A stretch of DNA of 64,000 nt, from assembly GCA_000961655.1 (NCBI GenBank), contig LADR01000008.1, positions 124,001 to 188,000 of the forward strand, given 5' to 3'. A program made the translations under genes and the position numbers. The notes under the pieces were generated by a model that was given only the letters and a program-made list of their open reading frames with translations, made no database searches and was not told where the DNA came from. This document shows, piece by piece, positions 43,451-53,614 of this stretch. Position 1 is the stretch's first letter. Each line of letters starts with the position of its first letter. The stretch is from Desulfatitalea sp. BRH_c12 (lineage in GTDB: Bacteria; Desulfobacterota; Desulfobacteria; Desulfobacterales; Desulfosarcinaceae).

Positions 43451-44971
43451 ATGAGAGTTGTTATGCCCCTATTCACAGCATGGTTGCGTTTTTTTGGGAT
43501 CGGCTTGGCTCTTTTGTCGCTGGCCGGATGCAGTTCTCTGATGAAGGAAGGCCGTGATACCTGGCCTCCCGTGGCCGCCCAGCAATCCCTGGTGCGTGTG
43601 ACCGTCACCAGTCAAAGCTACATATCTCATCGGCCCTGGCAGCAGCGCCGGCCGGTGACCCAGACGGCTATAGGGGTCATCGTCGATGACGGCAAGGTGC
43701 TGGTCAACGGTCTGCTGGTGGCCGATCATCGTTATATTGAACTGGAAACACTCGACACACAGCGCAAGCAGCCGGCACGCGTGACGGTCGTCGATTATGA
43801 AGCCAACCTGGCGCTGGTTGAGCCTGTCGACCGCACCTTTCTTGCCGGGCGCAAACCGCTGGCTTTGGCGGAAGAAGCTTCTCTGGGCGATCAACTGACG
43901 GTTTGGCAAGTTAAACCCAACGGTGATGTCGTCCCCAGCGATGGTCAGTTGACATCCGTGGAACTGGGCGTTTTCATCCAGGATAATTTTTTTCTGACCT
44001 ATCGCCTCAACAGTGCTTTGCAGTATCGCTTCAGCAATCAGACCTTGCCGGTTGTCAAGGATCAGGCCCTGGCGGGTCTGGTGTTGCGTCAGAATGCCGC
44101 TGGACAGACCATCGAAGTGATCGCCACTTCGGTGATCGATCATTTTCTGAAAGAAGCCCGCGATGGCGAGTATCATGGATTTCCGACCGCCGGTTTCCAT
44201 TACGGTCCGATGCTGGACCCGCAACTGCGTCGCTATATCGGTTTGCCCGATCAAACCAGCGGGATCTACGTGCAAAAAGTGATCAAGGGGGGGCCGGCCG
44301 ACCGCGCCGGATTGAAAGCCGGCGATGTCATCACACGCATGGGGGACTTTCCGATTTCCAACACCGGCCAATTCGACCATCCGCGCTATGGCAAGACATC
44401 CATCGCGCACTTGATGCGAACGCTATCCTTTGTAGGCGATAACATGGCGTTGCAGGTATATCGCAACCATCAAGCAAGGGAGATAGGCGTCGTTCTGGAT
44501 CACCGCCGGCCCGATGAGTATCTGGTCCCGCCCTACTCACTGGATCAAAAGCCCGAATATCTGATTGTCGGTGGCTTGGTCATGCAGGAGCTGACGGTGT
44601 CTTACCTGCGTGAATATGGTAGCGAGTGGACTGCCAACGCCCCCATCCATCTGCTTTATTACCAACAAAATCAGGATTATCTGAATGGCGACGGCCGCGA
44701 TAAGATCGTTATTTTGTCCGATGTTGTCCCCACCTCGTACACGATTGGCTACGAGAACCTTTCCAATCTGGTGGTGGTCAGCGTCAACGGTCGCAAGATC
44801 GGCAAGTTGAACGATGTACGCACCGCTTTGGCTTCGCCGGTAGACGGATTTCACAAAATAGAGGTCCAGCAGCATCCCAAAATGCTCTATATCGATGCAA
44901 CGGAACTTCCGCAGATTCACCAGTTGATCCAGCAGCGGTATGGCATTCCGATTCCATCGCTGACACCGTGA
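43451..44971 (+). CDS. Catalytically dead Deg-protease paralogue, lipoprotein
   Basis: 506 residues. A lipoprotein signal ends LLSLAGC (Cys27). It aligns along its length with the protease just upstream: KVLVNGLLVAD against RILTNAHVVSN, YEANLALVE against DCDLAMLE, and QTLPVVKDQALAGLVL against SGGPVIQDNVVVGVAF. All three catalytic positions are replaced (His to Leu88, Asp to Asn119, Ser to Gln197). The PDZ region (GPADRAGLKAGDVITRMGD) and C-terminal domain are kept. A membrane-tethered scaffold or adaptor of the active enzyme is likely (inference). Starts 61 bases after it. Confidence 0.85.
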   Translation: MRVVMPLFTAWLRFFGIGLALLSLAGCSSLMKEGRDTWPPVAAQQSLVRVTVTSQSYISHRPWQQRRPVTQTAIGVIVDDGKVLVNGLLVADHRYIELETLDTQRKQPARVTVVDYEANLALVEPVDRTFLAGRKPLALAEEASLGDQLTVWQVKPNGDVVPSDGQLTSVELGVFIQDNFFLTYRLNSALQYRFSNQTLPVVKDQALAGLVLRQNAAGQTIEVIATSVIDHFLKEARDGEYHGFPTAGFHYGPMLDPQLRRYIGLPDQTSGIYVQKVIKGGPADRAGLKAGDVITRMGDFPISNTGQFDHPRYGKTSIAHLMRTLSFVGDNMALQVYRNHQAREIGVVLDHRRPDEYLVPPYSLDQKPEYLIVGGLVMQELTVSYLREYGSEWTANAPIHLLYYQQNQDYLNGDGRDKIVILSDVVPTSYTIGYENLSNLVVVSVNGRKIGKLNDVRTALASPVDGFHKIEVQQHPKMLYIDATELPQIHQLIQQRYGIPIPSLTP

Positions 44972-45174
44972 GCCGGGCGGCCGCCCGGCTATAGATCTCC
45001 TTAGCACTTTCCTATGGCGCAATTGCTGTGCGTCTTCCTGCCTGCCTTTGCCGATGGCTTTTTGACTTTCGTCCCATCGATGCTTAATCACATAAGCATA
45101 CACGGGGGTACTTAAAGGGTCATGCTGTCTGGAACGTGTTGCCCCTGGTGCAATGACAATCAGCAGGTGATACC

Positions 45175-46188
45175 ATGAAAAACGATCATTCCAAGCTTGC
45201 CGCAGCCACGTTTGCCGGCGGCTGTTTTTGGTGTACGGAATCGGATTTTGCACAGCGCACAGGCATTGTAGAGGTTATCCCGGGATATACCGGCGGTCAT
45301 AAGGAGGACCCCTCTTACAATGAGGTTTTATCCGGCCGCACGGGCCACAGGGAGGCCGTTCAGGTGCGCTTTGATGAGAAGGTCATCAGCTATGCGCAGC
45401 TGCTTGACATCTTCTGGCGGCACATGGATCCAACCGACACGGGCGGCCAGTTCGTGGACCGCGGCTCGCAGTACCGGTCGGCGATTTTTTACCACGATAC
45501 CTCCCAAAAAGCCCTGGCTGAGGAATCCAAACAGGCATTGGATCGTTCCGGTCGCTTCGATAAACCGGTGGCCACGGAAATTCTGCCTTTCGAGAAGTTT
45601 TATCCCGCGGAATTCTATCATCAAGAATACTACAAAAAAAATCCCTTGCGCTACAAGTTCTATCGCAGCAACTCGGGCCGCGATCAGTTCCTGCACACCG
45701 CCTGGGCGGACGAAAAACATCTCGATAGCCAAGCGCCGACCGTCCACGGCGACAACGGGAAACCGCCCGACGCGGTCCTGCGCGAGCGCCTGTCGGCATT
45801 ACAATACACGGTTACCCAACAGGACGGCACCGAGCCGCCTTTCGACAATGCGTACTGGGATAATCATGCCGAGGGCATTTATGTGGATATCGTTTCCGGC
45901 GAACCACTATTCAGTTCGGCGGACAAATATGATTCAGGGACCGGCTGGCCCAGTTTCAGCCGACCGCTCGCGTCGGAAAATATCGTCGAGAGAAAAGACC
46001 GCCGCCTGTTGACCACGCGCATCGAAGTGCGCAGCAAGCGTGCCGACTCTCACCTAGGCCACGTATTCGAGGATGGGCCGCCCCCCTTCCGGCGGCGCTA
46101 CTGCATCAACTCGGCCGCACTGCGCTTTATCCCTAAGGAGCGGTTGGCCGACGACGGGTATGGTCATTTATTAAAACAATTCCATTAA
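45175..46188 (+). CDS. msrAB: Peptide methionine sulfoxide reductase, MsrA-MsrB fusion
   Basis: 337 residues. The MsrA domain (1-175) has catalytic Cys17 in GCFWCTE, then [15 protein letters not shown] and [11 protein letters not shown]. The MsrB domain (about 205-330) has [18 protein letters not shown] and catalytic Cys310 in [11 protein letters not shown]. The four zinc-binding Cys of many MsrB proteins are absent (VSGEPLFSS), which is a known variant. No signal peptide, so cytoplasmic. Repairs both sulfoxide epimers of methionine. Unlike other redox genes here it uses ordinary Cys. Confidence 0.95.
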   Translation: MKNDHSKLAAATFAGGCFWCTESDFAQRTGIVEVIPGYTGGHKEDPSYNEVLSGRTGHREAVQVRFDEKVISYAQLLDIFWRHMDPTDTGGQFVDRGSQYRSAIFYHDTSQKALAEESKQALDRSGRFDKPVATEILPFEKFYPAEFYHQEYYKKNPLRYKFYRSNSGRDQFLHTAWADEKHLDSQAPTVHGDNGKPPDAVLRERLSALQYTVTQQDGTEPPFDNAYWDNHAEGIYVDIVSGEPLFSSADKYDSGTGWPSFSRPLASENIVERKDRRLLTTRIEVRSKRADSHLGHVFEDGPPPFRRRYCINSAALRFIPKERLADDGYGHLLKQFH

Positions 46189-46496
46189 GTTATGGTATGA
46201 ATGTCGCTCCATAGCCATTCACGCTACCAAGCCCCGGTTTCTCAGGCGCGGATCGGATGAGGCTGCTGTCCGTGCGGCATTGGGCGTTACCCTGCCATTC
46301 ATTGTCAAAGAAGCTCAATCATTCCAAGATAAAGAGCAATCGTTGATAGGACGGTTCTGTTAAAAACGAACGCTCGTTCGTAATATTGACAAACAGAGCA
46401 CTATTGATTAGGACAATCGATACACTTTCCGAATGCGCAACCGCATCCGATGGGGACGGTTGCCAGGTCATTACCGCATAGCATGGGAGACACGAC
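46189..46496. other. Intergenic region with operator, 308 bases
   Basis: No gene seen. It contains a perfect palindrome at 46366-46381 and a TTGACA at 46386-46391, and probably the promoter of the SDR gene. Confidence 0.55.
46366..46381. promoter_or_regulatory. Perfect palindromic operator before the SDR gene
   Basis: ACGAACGCTCGTTCGT is an exact 16-base inverted repeat, of the kind bound by TetR-type regulators of fatty-acid and acyl-CoA genes. It overlaps or adjoins a TTGACA -35-like element at 46386-46391, 115 bases before the SDR start. The regulator is not in the window as far as I can tell. Confidence 0.6.
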
Positions 46497-47255
46497 ATGG
46501 TTGACTTCAGGTTGGACGGCAAAATCGCTTTGGTCACGGGCGCCAGCAGAGGCATTGGCGCGGCCATCGCGGAAACACTGGCTGCTTATGGCGCCCACTG
46601 TATTCTGGTCAGTCGCAAAATCGACGCATTGCGCCAGGTGGAAGAAAAAATCAGACAGCAGGGTGGCAAGGCCGAATCCATGGCCTGCCATATGGGACAG
46701 ATGGATCAAATCCAGTCTTTGTTCGAACACGTCAAGAAAACCCACGGTAAGTTACACATATTGGTCAACAATGCGGCCACCAACCCCTATTTCGGCGATA
46801 TGTTGGGCGCGGATGAAAAAGCCTACGACAAGACTTTCGAGGTCAACCTCAAGGGGCCCTTTTTCATGATTCAACGGGCTGCGCCCCTGATGGCCGAGAG
46901 CGGTGGTGGGGCTATTGTCAATGTGGCCTCAATTAACGGCGTTCGACCGGCCCCCCTGCAGGGGATCTATTCGATGAGCAAGGCTGCGCTGATTTCAATG
47001 ACCAAAGCGTTTGCCAAAGAGTTGGGCGCCCGCAAAATCCGTGTGAATGCCCTGCTGCCCGGCTTGACCGAAACCAAATTTGCCGGCGCGCTCATTGAGA
47101 ACGAAGAGATCTACAAATATGCCATCCAGAATATCCCACTGGCCCGCCACGCCAAGCCCGAGGAGATGGCCGGTGCGGTGCTTTACCTGGTATCGGATGC
47201 TTCTTCTTTTACAACCGGAACATACATTGTTTGCGACGGCGGCAGTCTGGCGTAG
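46497..47255 (+). CDS. SDR family oxidoreductase
   Basis: 252 residues. TGASRGIG at 14-21, NNAATNPYFG at 91-100, Ser145, Tyr158/Lys162 in YSMSK, and FTTGTYIVCDGG near the end. GGAG lies 7 bases before the ATG. The nearest relative in the window is the SDR at 2396-3187 (shared NPYFG and VNLK segments). Monocistronic: a palindromic operator lies before it and a UACG-loop terminator after it. Substrate unknown. Confidence 0.9.
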   Translation: MVDFRLDGKIALVTGASRGIGAAIAETLAAYGAHCILVSRKIDALRQVEEKIRQQGGKAESMACHMGQMDQIQSLFEHVKKTHGKLHILVNNAATNPYFGDMLGADEKAYDKTFEVNLKGPFFMIQRAAPLMAESGGGAIVNVASINGVRPAPLQGIYSMSKAALISMTKAFAKELGARKIRVNALLPGLTETKFAGALIENEEIYKYAIQNIPLARHAKPEEMAGAVLYLVSDASSFTTGTYIVCDGGSLA

Positions 47256-47306
47256 GTTTGTTGCTTCGTTGATTCGTTGATCGGGTGATTTCGCGGTTTC
47301 ATGATG

Positions 47307-47339
47307 CGTTCCCACGCTACGGCGTGGGAACGTTTCTTT
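47307..47339 (+). terminator. Rho-independent terminator with UACG tetraloop
   Basis: An 11-bp stem (CGTTCCCACGC/GCGTGGGAACG) closed by the very stable UACG tetraloop and followed by TTTCTTT, 51 bases past the SDR stop. The stem resembles a palindrome scattered in many bacterial genomes, so it may be a mobile REP-like unit used as terminator. Confidence 0.8.
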
Positions 47340-47382
47340 ACAGATATCCGGTTATGCAGTTAGCTTCAAGTGACTATTGGCG

Positions 47383-47430
47383 TTTTCGGGATTGGCACGG
47401 AGGAGGTGAGCCGGGTGGCGCGGACCACCT
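47383..47430 (-). repeat. Dispersed repeat R2, second inverted copy
   Basis: TTTTCGGGATTGGCACGG followed by GAGGTGAGCCGGG matches the start of the 41656-41715 copy. It runs straight into repeat R3, so the two units are joined here. Confidence 0.65.
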
Positions 47431-47494
47431 ACCCGGCTCACCGGGGTTTTTCTACGTCACCCCACGCCGTATCTCACTTGACTGAAGTGGATAA
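47408..47494 (+). repeat. Dispersed repeat R3, about 85 bases
   Basis: Contains CCCGGCTCACCGGGGTTTTT, CTACGTCACCCCACGCC and TATCTCACTTGACTGAAGTG. The reverse complement of 61558-61640 matches with only scattered differences. The last 25 bases alone recur at 31831-31855. Confidence 0.8.
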
Positions 47495-47507
47495 CCAAAT
47501 ACAAAAA

Positions 47508-47580
47508 GTAGGGTGGGCATTGCCCACCATTATTCCCTGCAAACAACATCGGTTTCTGACACTGATCCCGCCCAGGCGAT
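47508..47580 (-). repeat. Dispersed repeat R1, copy 2 (inverted)
   Basis: Begins GTAGGGTGGGCATTGCCCAC and ends GATCCCGCCCAGGCGAT; its reverse complement aligns with 2123-2198 at both ends (GTGTCAGAAACCGAT is identical). A further half copy with the palindrome GGTGGGCGATGCCCACC is at 47653-47677. Confidence 0.8.
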
Positions 47581-47652
47581 GGGATAGACACCGGATCGAA
47601 CATAGCGATGAAACGTTGAATACGGCCAATAGCAGAGGCGATCAACATAAGA

Positions 47653-47677
47653 CAATGGTGGGCGATGCCCACCCTGC
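47653..47677 (+). repeat. Dispersed repeat R1, partial copy
   Basis: CAATGGTGGGCGATGCCCAC plus CCTGC, the palindromic end of R1 only. It stands 14 bases before the R2 copy at 47691. Confidence 0.6.
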
Positions 47678-47690
47678 CTGGCTACTAAAT

Positions 47691-47752
47691 CTCATGGCTG
47701 ACGCGGCACGGACCACCCACCCGGATCACCTCGTCCGTGCCAATCCCGAAAA
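47691..47752 (+). repeat. Dispersed repeat R2, copy in the repeat island
   Basis: CTCATGGCTGACGCGGCACG, GACCACCCACCCGGATCACC and TCGTCCGTGCCAATCCCGAA match 8333-8402 in the same orientation. It closes the repeat island just before the aldolase stop codon. Confidence 0.75.
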
Positions 47753-47766
47753 ATGACAGAATACCG

Positions 47767-48426
47767 TCACTTCCCGCTTTCCCCCGCAGCCGGTTGCCGG
47801 CCATAGTCTTTAAATTTGAGCAATACTTCGTCCATCTGGTCGGCTGAAAGTATTTTTGGATCGCCGACCAGCAACGTTTGATAGTAGATTCGGGCTACCA
47901 GTTCGATCTCTTCGGCCACATTGAAAGCGGATTTAAGATCGGGCCCTACGGCTACCAGGCCGTGGTTTGCGAGCAAAATGGCATTGCTGCTACCGATGGT
48001 GCCGATAATCGCATCGGCCAGGGCGGGAGTCCCAAAAGTGGCATAGGGCGCCAATGGCACCTTGTGACCGGCAAAACCGACCAGGTAGTGCACTGGCGGT
48101 ATCTCGCGGTGCAAGCATGCCAATGTGGTCGCATAGACCGAATGGGTATGGACAATGGCACCGATATCCGCTCGATGGCGATACAATGCTACGTGAAAAC
48201 CCAGTTCGCTGGAAGGCCGGCGGCCACCTTCGACCACCGTTCCCCGATCATCGCAAGCCACCATGTCGGCGGGTGTCATCGACAGGTATTCCATGCCGCT
48301 GGGCGTGACGAGTATGCGCTTTTCAGCGCGTGCGCAAACGCTCAGGTTGCCGCCCGAACCCGTGGTCAGCCGGCGGGCGATCATCTCGCGTCCATAATGC
48401 AGCAGTTCTTCTCTGTCCTGGATCAT
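47767..48426 (-). CDS. Class II aldolase, L-fuculose-phosphate aldolase-like
   Basis: 219 residues from ATG 48426; a frame reaching 48720 lies in the preceding gene. GSGGNLSV at 24-30, TPSGM and PSSELGFHVALY with Glu74, zinc ligands His93 and His95 in HTHSVYAT and His155 in NHGLVAVG are the marks of the AraD/FucA family. It cleaves or forms a sugar phosphate with dihydroxyacetone phosphate or glycolaldehyde. Last gene in a run with kdnA, kdnB and the GlmS-like gene, so it may act on a sugar of the envelope. Confidence 0.88.
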   Translation of the reverse strand: MIQDREELLHYGREMIARRLTTGSGGNLSVCARAEKRILVTPSGMEYLSMTPADMVACDDRGTVVEGGRRPSSELGFHVALYRHRADIGAIVHTHSVYATTLACLHREIPPVHYLVGFAGHKVPLAPYATFGTPALADAIIGTIGSSNAILLANHGLVAVGPDLKSAFNVAEEIELVARIYYQTLLVGDPKILSADQMDEVLLKFKDYGRQPAAGESGK

Positions 48427-48541
48427 TGGTGGGTCTGCCTCTTCCAAAAAGGATTCGCCATATCTATTCCGTACCGAAAGAGAAATTGCGCTGTGCCCAT
48501 GTTTGAAACAGTTAGCGTCGCGGTCGAATGACGAATCCTTT

Positions 48542-51500
48542 TTACTTAAGCGACGCCACCAGGAATTCCCCGATCTTTTCAGCCGATCGCCCGAACAGTT
48601 CCTCCAAAGGCACCTTTTCGAGCAGCGCGTCATTCCAGGGAAAACTGTTTTCCTGGACGATATTTTTGATATGTTCGTATTTACCGCCCAACGCTTTGAT
48701 CTTAAGCGGCAGCGCCACATTTTCGCGAAAGACGATATTCAGGAGCAGCAGGTTCTCGATCCGGTTCGGGGCGGACGGATCGGTGGAAATGGCCGGAATG
48801 AGCAAAATACTGCGGTTGTCCTTGCGGCCCTTACCAATATAGACGTTGCCCTGGCGCACCACAATGCGTTTGGTCCCTTTCAGCGTCTTGTCAGCTTCAA
48901 CGCGCGAGGTCAATTCCTTGAGAACGCCTTCTTTACGGATGATTTCGATCGTGGTGCGCTCAGTCGGTTCGCCGAGCAGATCGAGCCCGTCGATGCGGTA
49001 CAGAATGGCGCCTTTGATTTCAGCAACGATATGCTGCAGATTCTTGAGTACCAGAATGTTGCGGTTGATCAGTTGACCGACACTGATCTGGTAGTCGGCC
49101 AGAGCATCGAACAGAATACCTTCGATCTTTTCGCTGATGCGACTGGTTCCCACCGTGACCGTTTTGGCCTGATGCTTGATGGCATCCACGGGTCGCGACA
49201 TCCCGTTGATCGATTCGCCCAAAAACTCGAACAGGCTGTCAAGCATGTTCAGGGCGGTGCCTTTTTTGCCGAAGTCGAGCTGAAAATCAGACACGGGCAG
49301 GCGTCCGGCCAGGTATTTGAGCAACAGTAGGAGGTCGGCGGCATGCCGGATCGTGCTGGGCAACTGGTCATTGTTCAGGCGCAGGCGGAATTCGGTATAA
49401 AACCGGGCGATTTTTTCGCGGAAACTTTTTTCCAGAAGCACTTCATAGACATCCAGGCCGTCGCGGGCGAATTGATCGATGTCCCGCTTGATCTCTTCTC
49501 TGAAACGATGCAGGAACCGCGATCCGTTGTTGATGGAAAGCGCGGCGTAGTAGCCCCACAGATGTCCTACCAGGGTGTTGAGGATGGGCGCCAGGTGGGG
49601 GGCGACGCCTGGAACATAAAAAACATCTTCGGCATAGGCATCGAATCGGGTTTCGCCTTCATCCGCAATGACGACCGGTGCGGCTTTATGGGCGCGGAAA
49701 ATGGCCGTGTCTTTGACAATGTCCCCGATAACCGTGCGCCCGGCGCCGGCCGCGCAGATAATGATCAGCGGCTCGGAAGACAGATCGATATGTTTTTTAT
49801 CTTCCACAAAATCTGAGGAGATGGTTTTGTAGCAAAGTTCGCTGAGCTTGATGCGAATTTCGTCAGCGGCCGATTTGTTGGGCCCGCTGCCCACAGCCGC
49901 CCAATAGGTACGTGTGGGTGCCAGACGTTCAGCCGAAATCCGGATGGCGTCCTTGAACGCCAGAACCGTTCGCATCTGCTCGGGCAACGCCAGCAAGGCC
50001 TTAAGTTCATCGGCCACAAATCCGGGGGAACGCCGTTGTCTGACTGCCGCAATCTTTAAATCGATCAGGGCGCCGGCAACGATTTGAGAGTAAAACGCCT
50101 TGGTGGAGGCAACCGACATTTCAATGTCGCGGCCACTGCTGGTGTACATGACGCCATCCACCTTGAAGGTCAGGTCGGAATCGCGCCGGTTCACGATGGC
50201 CATGGTGAGCGCGCCGCGCGCGCGCACCATATCCACAGCCCGGTTGGTGTCGGTGGTGGTGCCAGACTGGCTGATGGCGACAACGAGCGTGTCGGCCATG
50301 CCGTCCTGCTCGCGGTGGGTATTCAGTTGAAAGCCGCTCAACTCCGAGGATTTCATGGCCCGGATTTTAAGGGCGGGCTCGTTCAGGTAATACTCGAGGA
50401 TGTCGCTGATGGCCTGCGCGGCGATTCCGGCCGTGCCCTGGCCTATGAAATAGATCCGCCGGATTCGGTCCGCGGCCAAAGCTTGCGCGATACGTTCCGG
50501 AAAAGCGTTTTCGGGGAGTGCAATCGTGTACCGTTCAGGGTCCTGTTTGTCGATTTTCCAACGATTCTGGAGGGTCTTGGTCACCGAAAGCGGCGCTTCC
50601 GAAATTTCTTTCAAAAAGTAGTGCGGGAACCCCTGGCGATCGATATCGCGCGAAGTGATTTGCGTGCGCTGGATGCTGGATTCATCAAGCGGTATCGGCG
50701 TGCCATCGTAATAGAAGGCCTGGATGCCCGCCAGCCCGCCGCCGCTGTTCTGGTCGAGGATAAAAATTTGACCCTGCACTGGGCCATTGGGGCCTTCGAC
50801 GATTTTTTCGCCATTGAGTTTCAGGAAAGCATCGGTTTGCTCGACAAATCCATAGACTTCAGAGGTTGGCAAGTAATAATCAGGGGCCAAGCCGATGAAG
50901 ACCGCCTGGCCGCTGCCCCTCTGCGCCAGGAAAAATTTTCCGGGGGCCAGATCGGTGTGCATGGCAATGGCGTGCGATCCTTCAAAGTCGCCAACCGCGC
51001 GCCGGAAAGCCTCGGCCATGGGATGTCCCTGGCGCAGGTAGTGCTCGATGCGCAAAGGGATGATTTTGGTATCGGTCGTTATCTCTCCGGGGATCAGGTC
51101 TTCTTCTTGTTCCCATTGCTGCCGGAGCGCCAGGTAGTTGTCGATGTCGCCGTTCAGGCAGGCGTGAATCATGCCTTTGCCATTGCAGTTGTTATTGGCG
51201 GTGGCATTGTCCACCGGGTGACAGTTGGCAATGGTAATGGCGCCGACAGACGCCCAGCGTGTGTGGGCTGACACCGTGTGAAAGCGGTGGGGACAGTGCA
51301 CGATCATGTGCAGGAAAGCGTCCTCGGTGATTTCGCGGCGCAGACTTTGTACATTGTCCCCCAGACTGCCGATCTCGGCGGCCACCTTGTATGTGATGGT
51401 GATACCCACCAGGCCGCCGGCATTGTCCGGCTGGTGGATGCTGATGGAACGATTGCCCAGCACCGAGCGTTGAATCCGCTGCTGGACATCCTCAGTCATT

Positions 51501-52288
51501 CCGGTGTCCGTCAAGGCTTTTTGCAGATCGGCATAGATTTCGGGGGCGATCAAAAACAGCAGGGAGATGCCGGCGGAATCACGGCCACGCACCTCCAACC
51601 TGTCGATGCTGTTAAGGACCGTATTCAAATTGCGAAATATGCCGACCACATCCGCCTTTGAACCGGCGCTGCCGGCCTCCATGAGGTCTTTTACCTGCCG
51701 GATAGTGTCGAGCGTTTCAGCTTTCAGACACCACACCACGTCCTTGAGCTTTTCGATGCGCTGGTCGGCGATTTCCGCTTCGGTGGCGGCCATGTAGCCC
51801 ATCTGCTGCTGGAGGCTCTGTACTTCCCGGGCAGTGAAATCGGCCAGTCGCTGCGCCATTTGCGCAATGCGTTGCTGCGCTGCCGAATCGGCGAAGAGGG
51901 CCAGAAAGCGGCTTTGCTCTTTCAAGCCGCAGCCCAGCGTATATAGGCGTTTCAGGACCGATTCGCCTCCCAGGAAATGCGCTGCCAGAGGCAATTGGTT
52001 CTGAAGACAGCCAGAGAGCGGTCCGGATTGGATCTGTTCGGCCAGGGCTTCGAGCGAATCGTAATCGGTGATGGTGGGCGCCGCGGGTTTGCGCTGGAAG
52101 CTGATCAGCCCGGCCAACCCGCAGCATAAGGTTGCGGAAGTGTATGGAAACAGCACCCAGGCGGCTTCCGCACGGGCGCAGGGGCGTCCCCAGAACACGG
52201 GTGCGCGCGCCAGATCGCGGGCGGCATTGACAAGCCGGCGGATGGCATTCATGGAAGCTGCAATCCGTCTGCAATGGTATTTTTTCAT
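48542..52288 (-). CDS. Giant GlmS-like amidotransferase/SIS protein with propeptide
   Basis: 1248 residues, about twice GlmS. AAGGAG 9 bases before ATG 52288 fixes the start. Residues 1-55 precede CGLAG (Cys56), where GlmS has its N-terminal nucleophile Cys after Met, so a propeptide must be cut if the site works. An extra 170 residues (about 65-232), partly helical, separate this from VRGRDSAG. The rest of the glutaminase fold follows: SAHTRWASVG (340-349), CLNGDIDNY, TTDTKII. The SIS region has KEISEAPLSV, FIGQGTAGIA (614-623), SQSGTTTD (673-680) and SVASTKAF (725-732), with a second SIS to about 900. The last 350 residues are unassigned. Probably an isomerase or aminotransferase acting on a sugar phosphate; lies between kdnB and an aldolase. 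Confidence 0.85.
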   Translation of the reverse strand: MKKYHCRRIAASMNAIRRLVNAARDLARAPVFWGRPCARAEAAWVLFPYTSATLCCGLAGLISFQRKPAAPTITDYDSLEALAEQIQSGPLSGCLQNQLPLAAHFLGGESVLKRLYTLGCGLKEQSRFLALFADSAAQQRIAQMAQRLADFTAREVQSLQQQMGYMAATEAEIADQRIEKLKDVVWCLKAETLDTIRQVKDLMEAGSAGSKADVVGIFRNLNTVLNSIDRLEVRGRDSAGISLLFLIAPEIYADLQKALTDTGMTEDVQQRIQRSVLGNRSISIHQPDNAGGLVGITITYKVAAEIGSLGDNVQSLRREITEDAFLHMIVHCPHRFHTVSAHTRWASVGAITIANCHPVDNATANNNCNGKGMIHACLNGDIDNYLALRQQWEQEEDLIPGEITTDTKIIPLRIEHYLRQGHPMAEAFRRAVGDFEGSHAIAMHTDLAPGKFFLAQRGSGQAVFIGLAPDYYLPTSEVYGFVEQTDAFLKLNGEKIVEGPNGPVQGQIFILDQNSGGGLAGIQAFYYDGTPIPLDESSIQRTQITSRDIDRQGFPHYFLKEISEAPLSVTKTLQNRWKIDKQDPERYTIALPENAFPERIAQALAADRIRRIYFIGQGTAGIAAQAISDILEYYLNEPALKIRAMKSSELSGFQLNTHREQDGMADTLVVAISQSGTTTDTNRAVDMVRARGALTMAIVNRRDSDLTFKVDGVMYTSSGRDIEMSVASTKAFYSQIVAGALIDLKIAAVRQRRSPGFVADELKALLALPEQMRTVLAFKDAIRISAERLAPTRTYWAAVGSGPNKSAADEIRIKLSELCYKTISSDFVEDKKHIDLSSEPLIIICAAGAGRTVIGDIVKDTAIFRAHKAAPVVIADEGETRFDAYAEDVFYVPGVAPHLAPILNTLVGHLWGYYAALSINNGSRFLHRFREEIKRDIDQFARDGLDVYEVLLEKSFREKIARFYTEFRLRLNNDQLPSTIRHAADLLLLLKYLAGRLPVSDFQLDFGKKGTALNMLDSLFEFLGESINGMSRPVDAIKHQAKTVTVGTSRISEKIEGILFDALADYQISVGQLINRNILVLKNLQHIVAEIKGAILYRIDGLDLLGEPTERTTIEIIRKEGVLKELTSRVEADKTLKGTKRIVVRQGNVYIGKGRKDNRSILLIPAISTDPSAPNRIENLLLLNIVFRENVALPLKIKALGGKYEHIKNIVQENSFPWNDALLEKVPLEELFGRSAEKIGEFLVASLK

Positions 52289-52431
52289 CTCGAAGATCTC
52301 CTTACCCTATAGTTAGAGCCTTTCGGAAAAACATCCACGCCAAAGGCGTTTTTCATGAGTAGGTGATGAGTGGTTTGATCGATAAAATACCTCTGCTTTA
52401 ACTCCGGCGCCGGCGGCTTGGCAGGTCGACA

Positions 52432-53514
<1,083 letters not shown>

Positions 53515-53614
53515 TTATCCTTTCGAGTGCGTTGATTTCTGAAATAGTCGATTCGTTCAGCGTTGTTAGCGCTTTGATGCGTATATTTGTGGGGTCGTTG
53601 GTTCGCTTAACGAA

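Noticed and set aside
45175-46188. MsrA as a selenoprotein
   Set aside because: The catalytic position is an ordinary Cys codon and there is no in-frame UGA.
47383-47757. CRISPR array in the repeat-rich spacer
   Set aside because: Repeats are of different families, lengths and orientations, without regular spacers, and no cas genes are near.
50084-51271. Plus-strand open frame of 395 codons
   Set aside because: Antisense to the GlmS-like gene, which carries clear family motifs.
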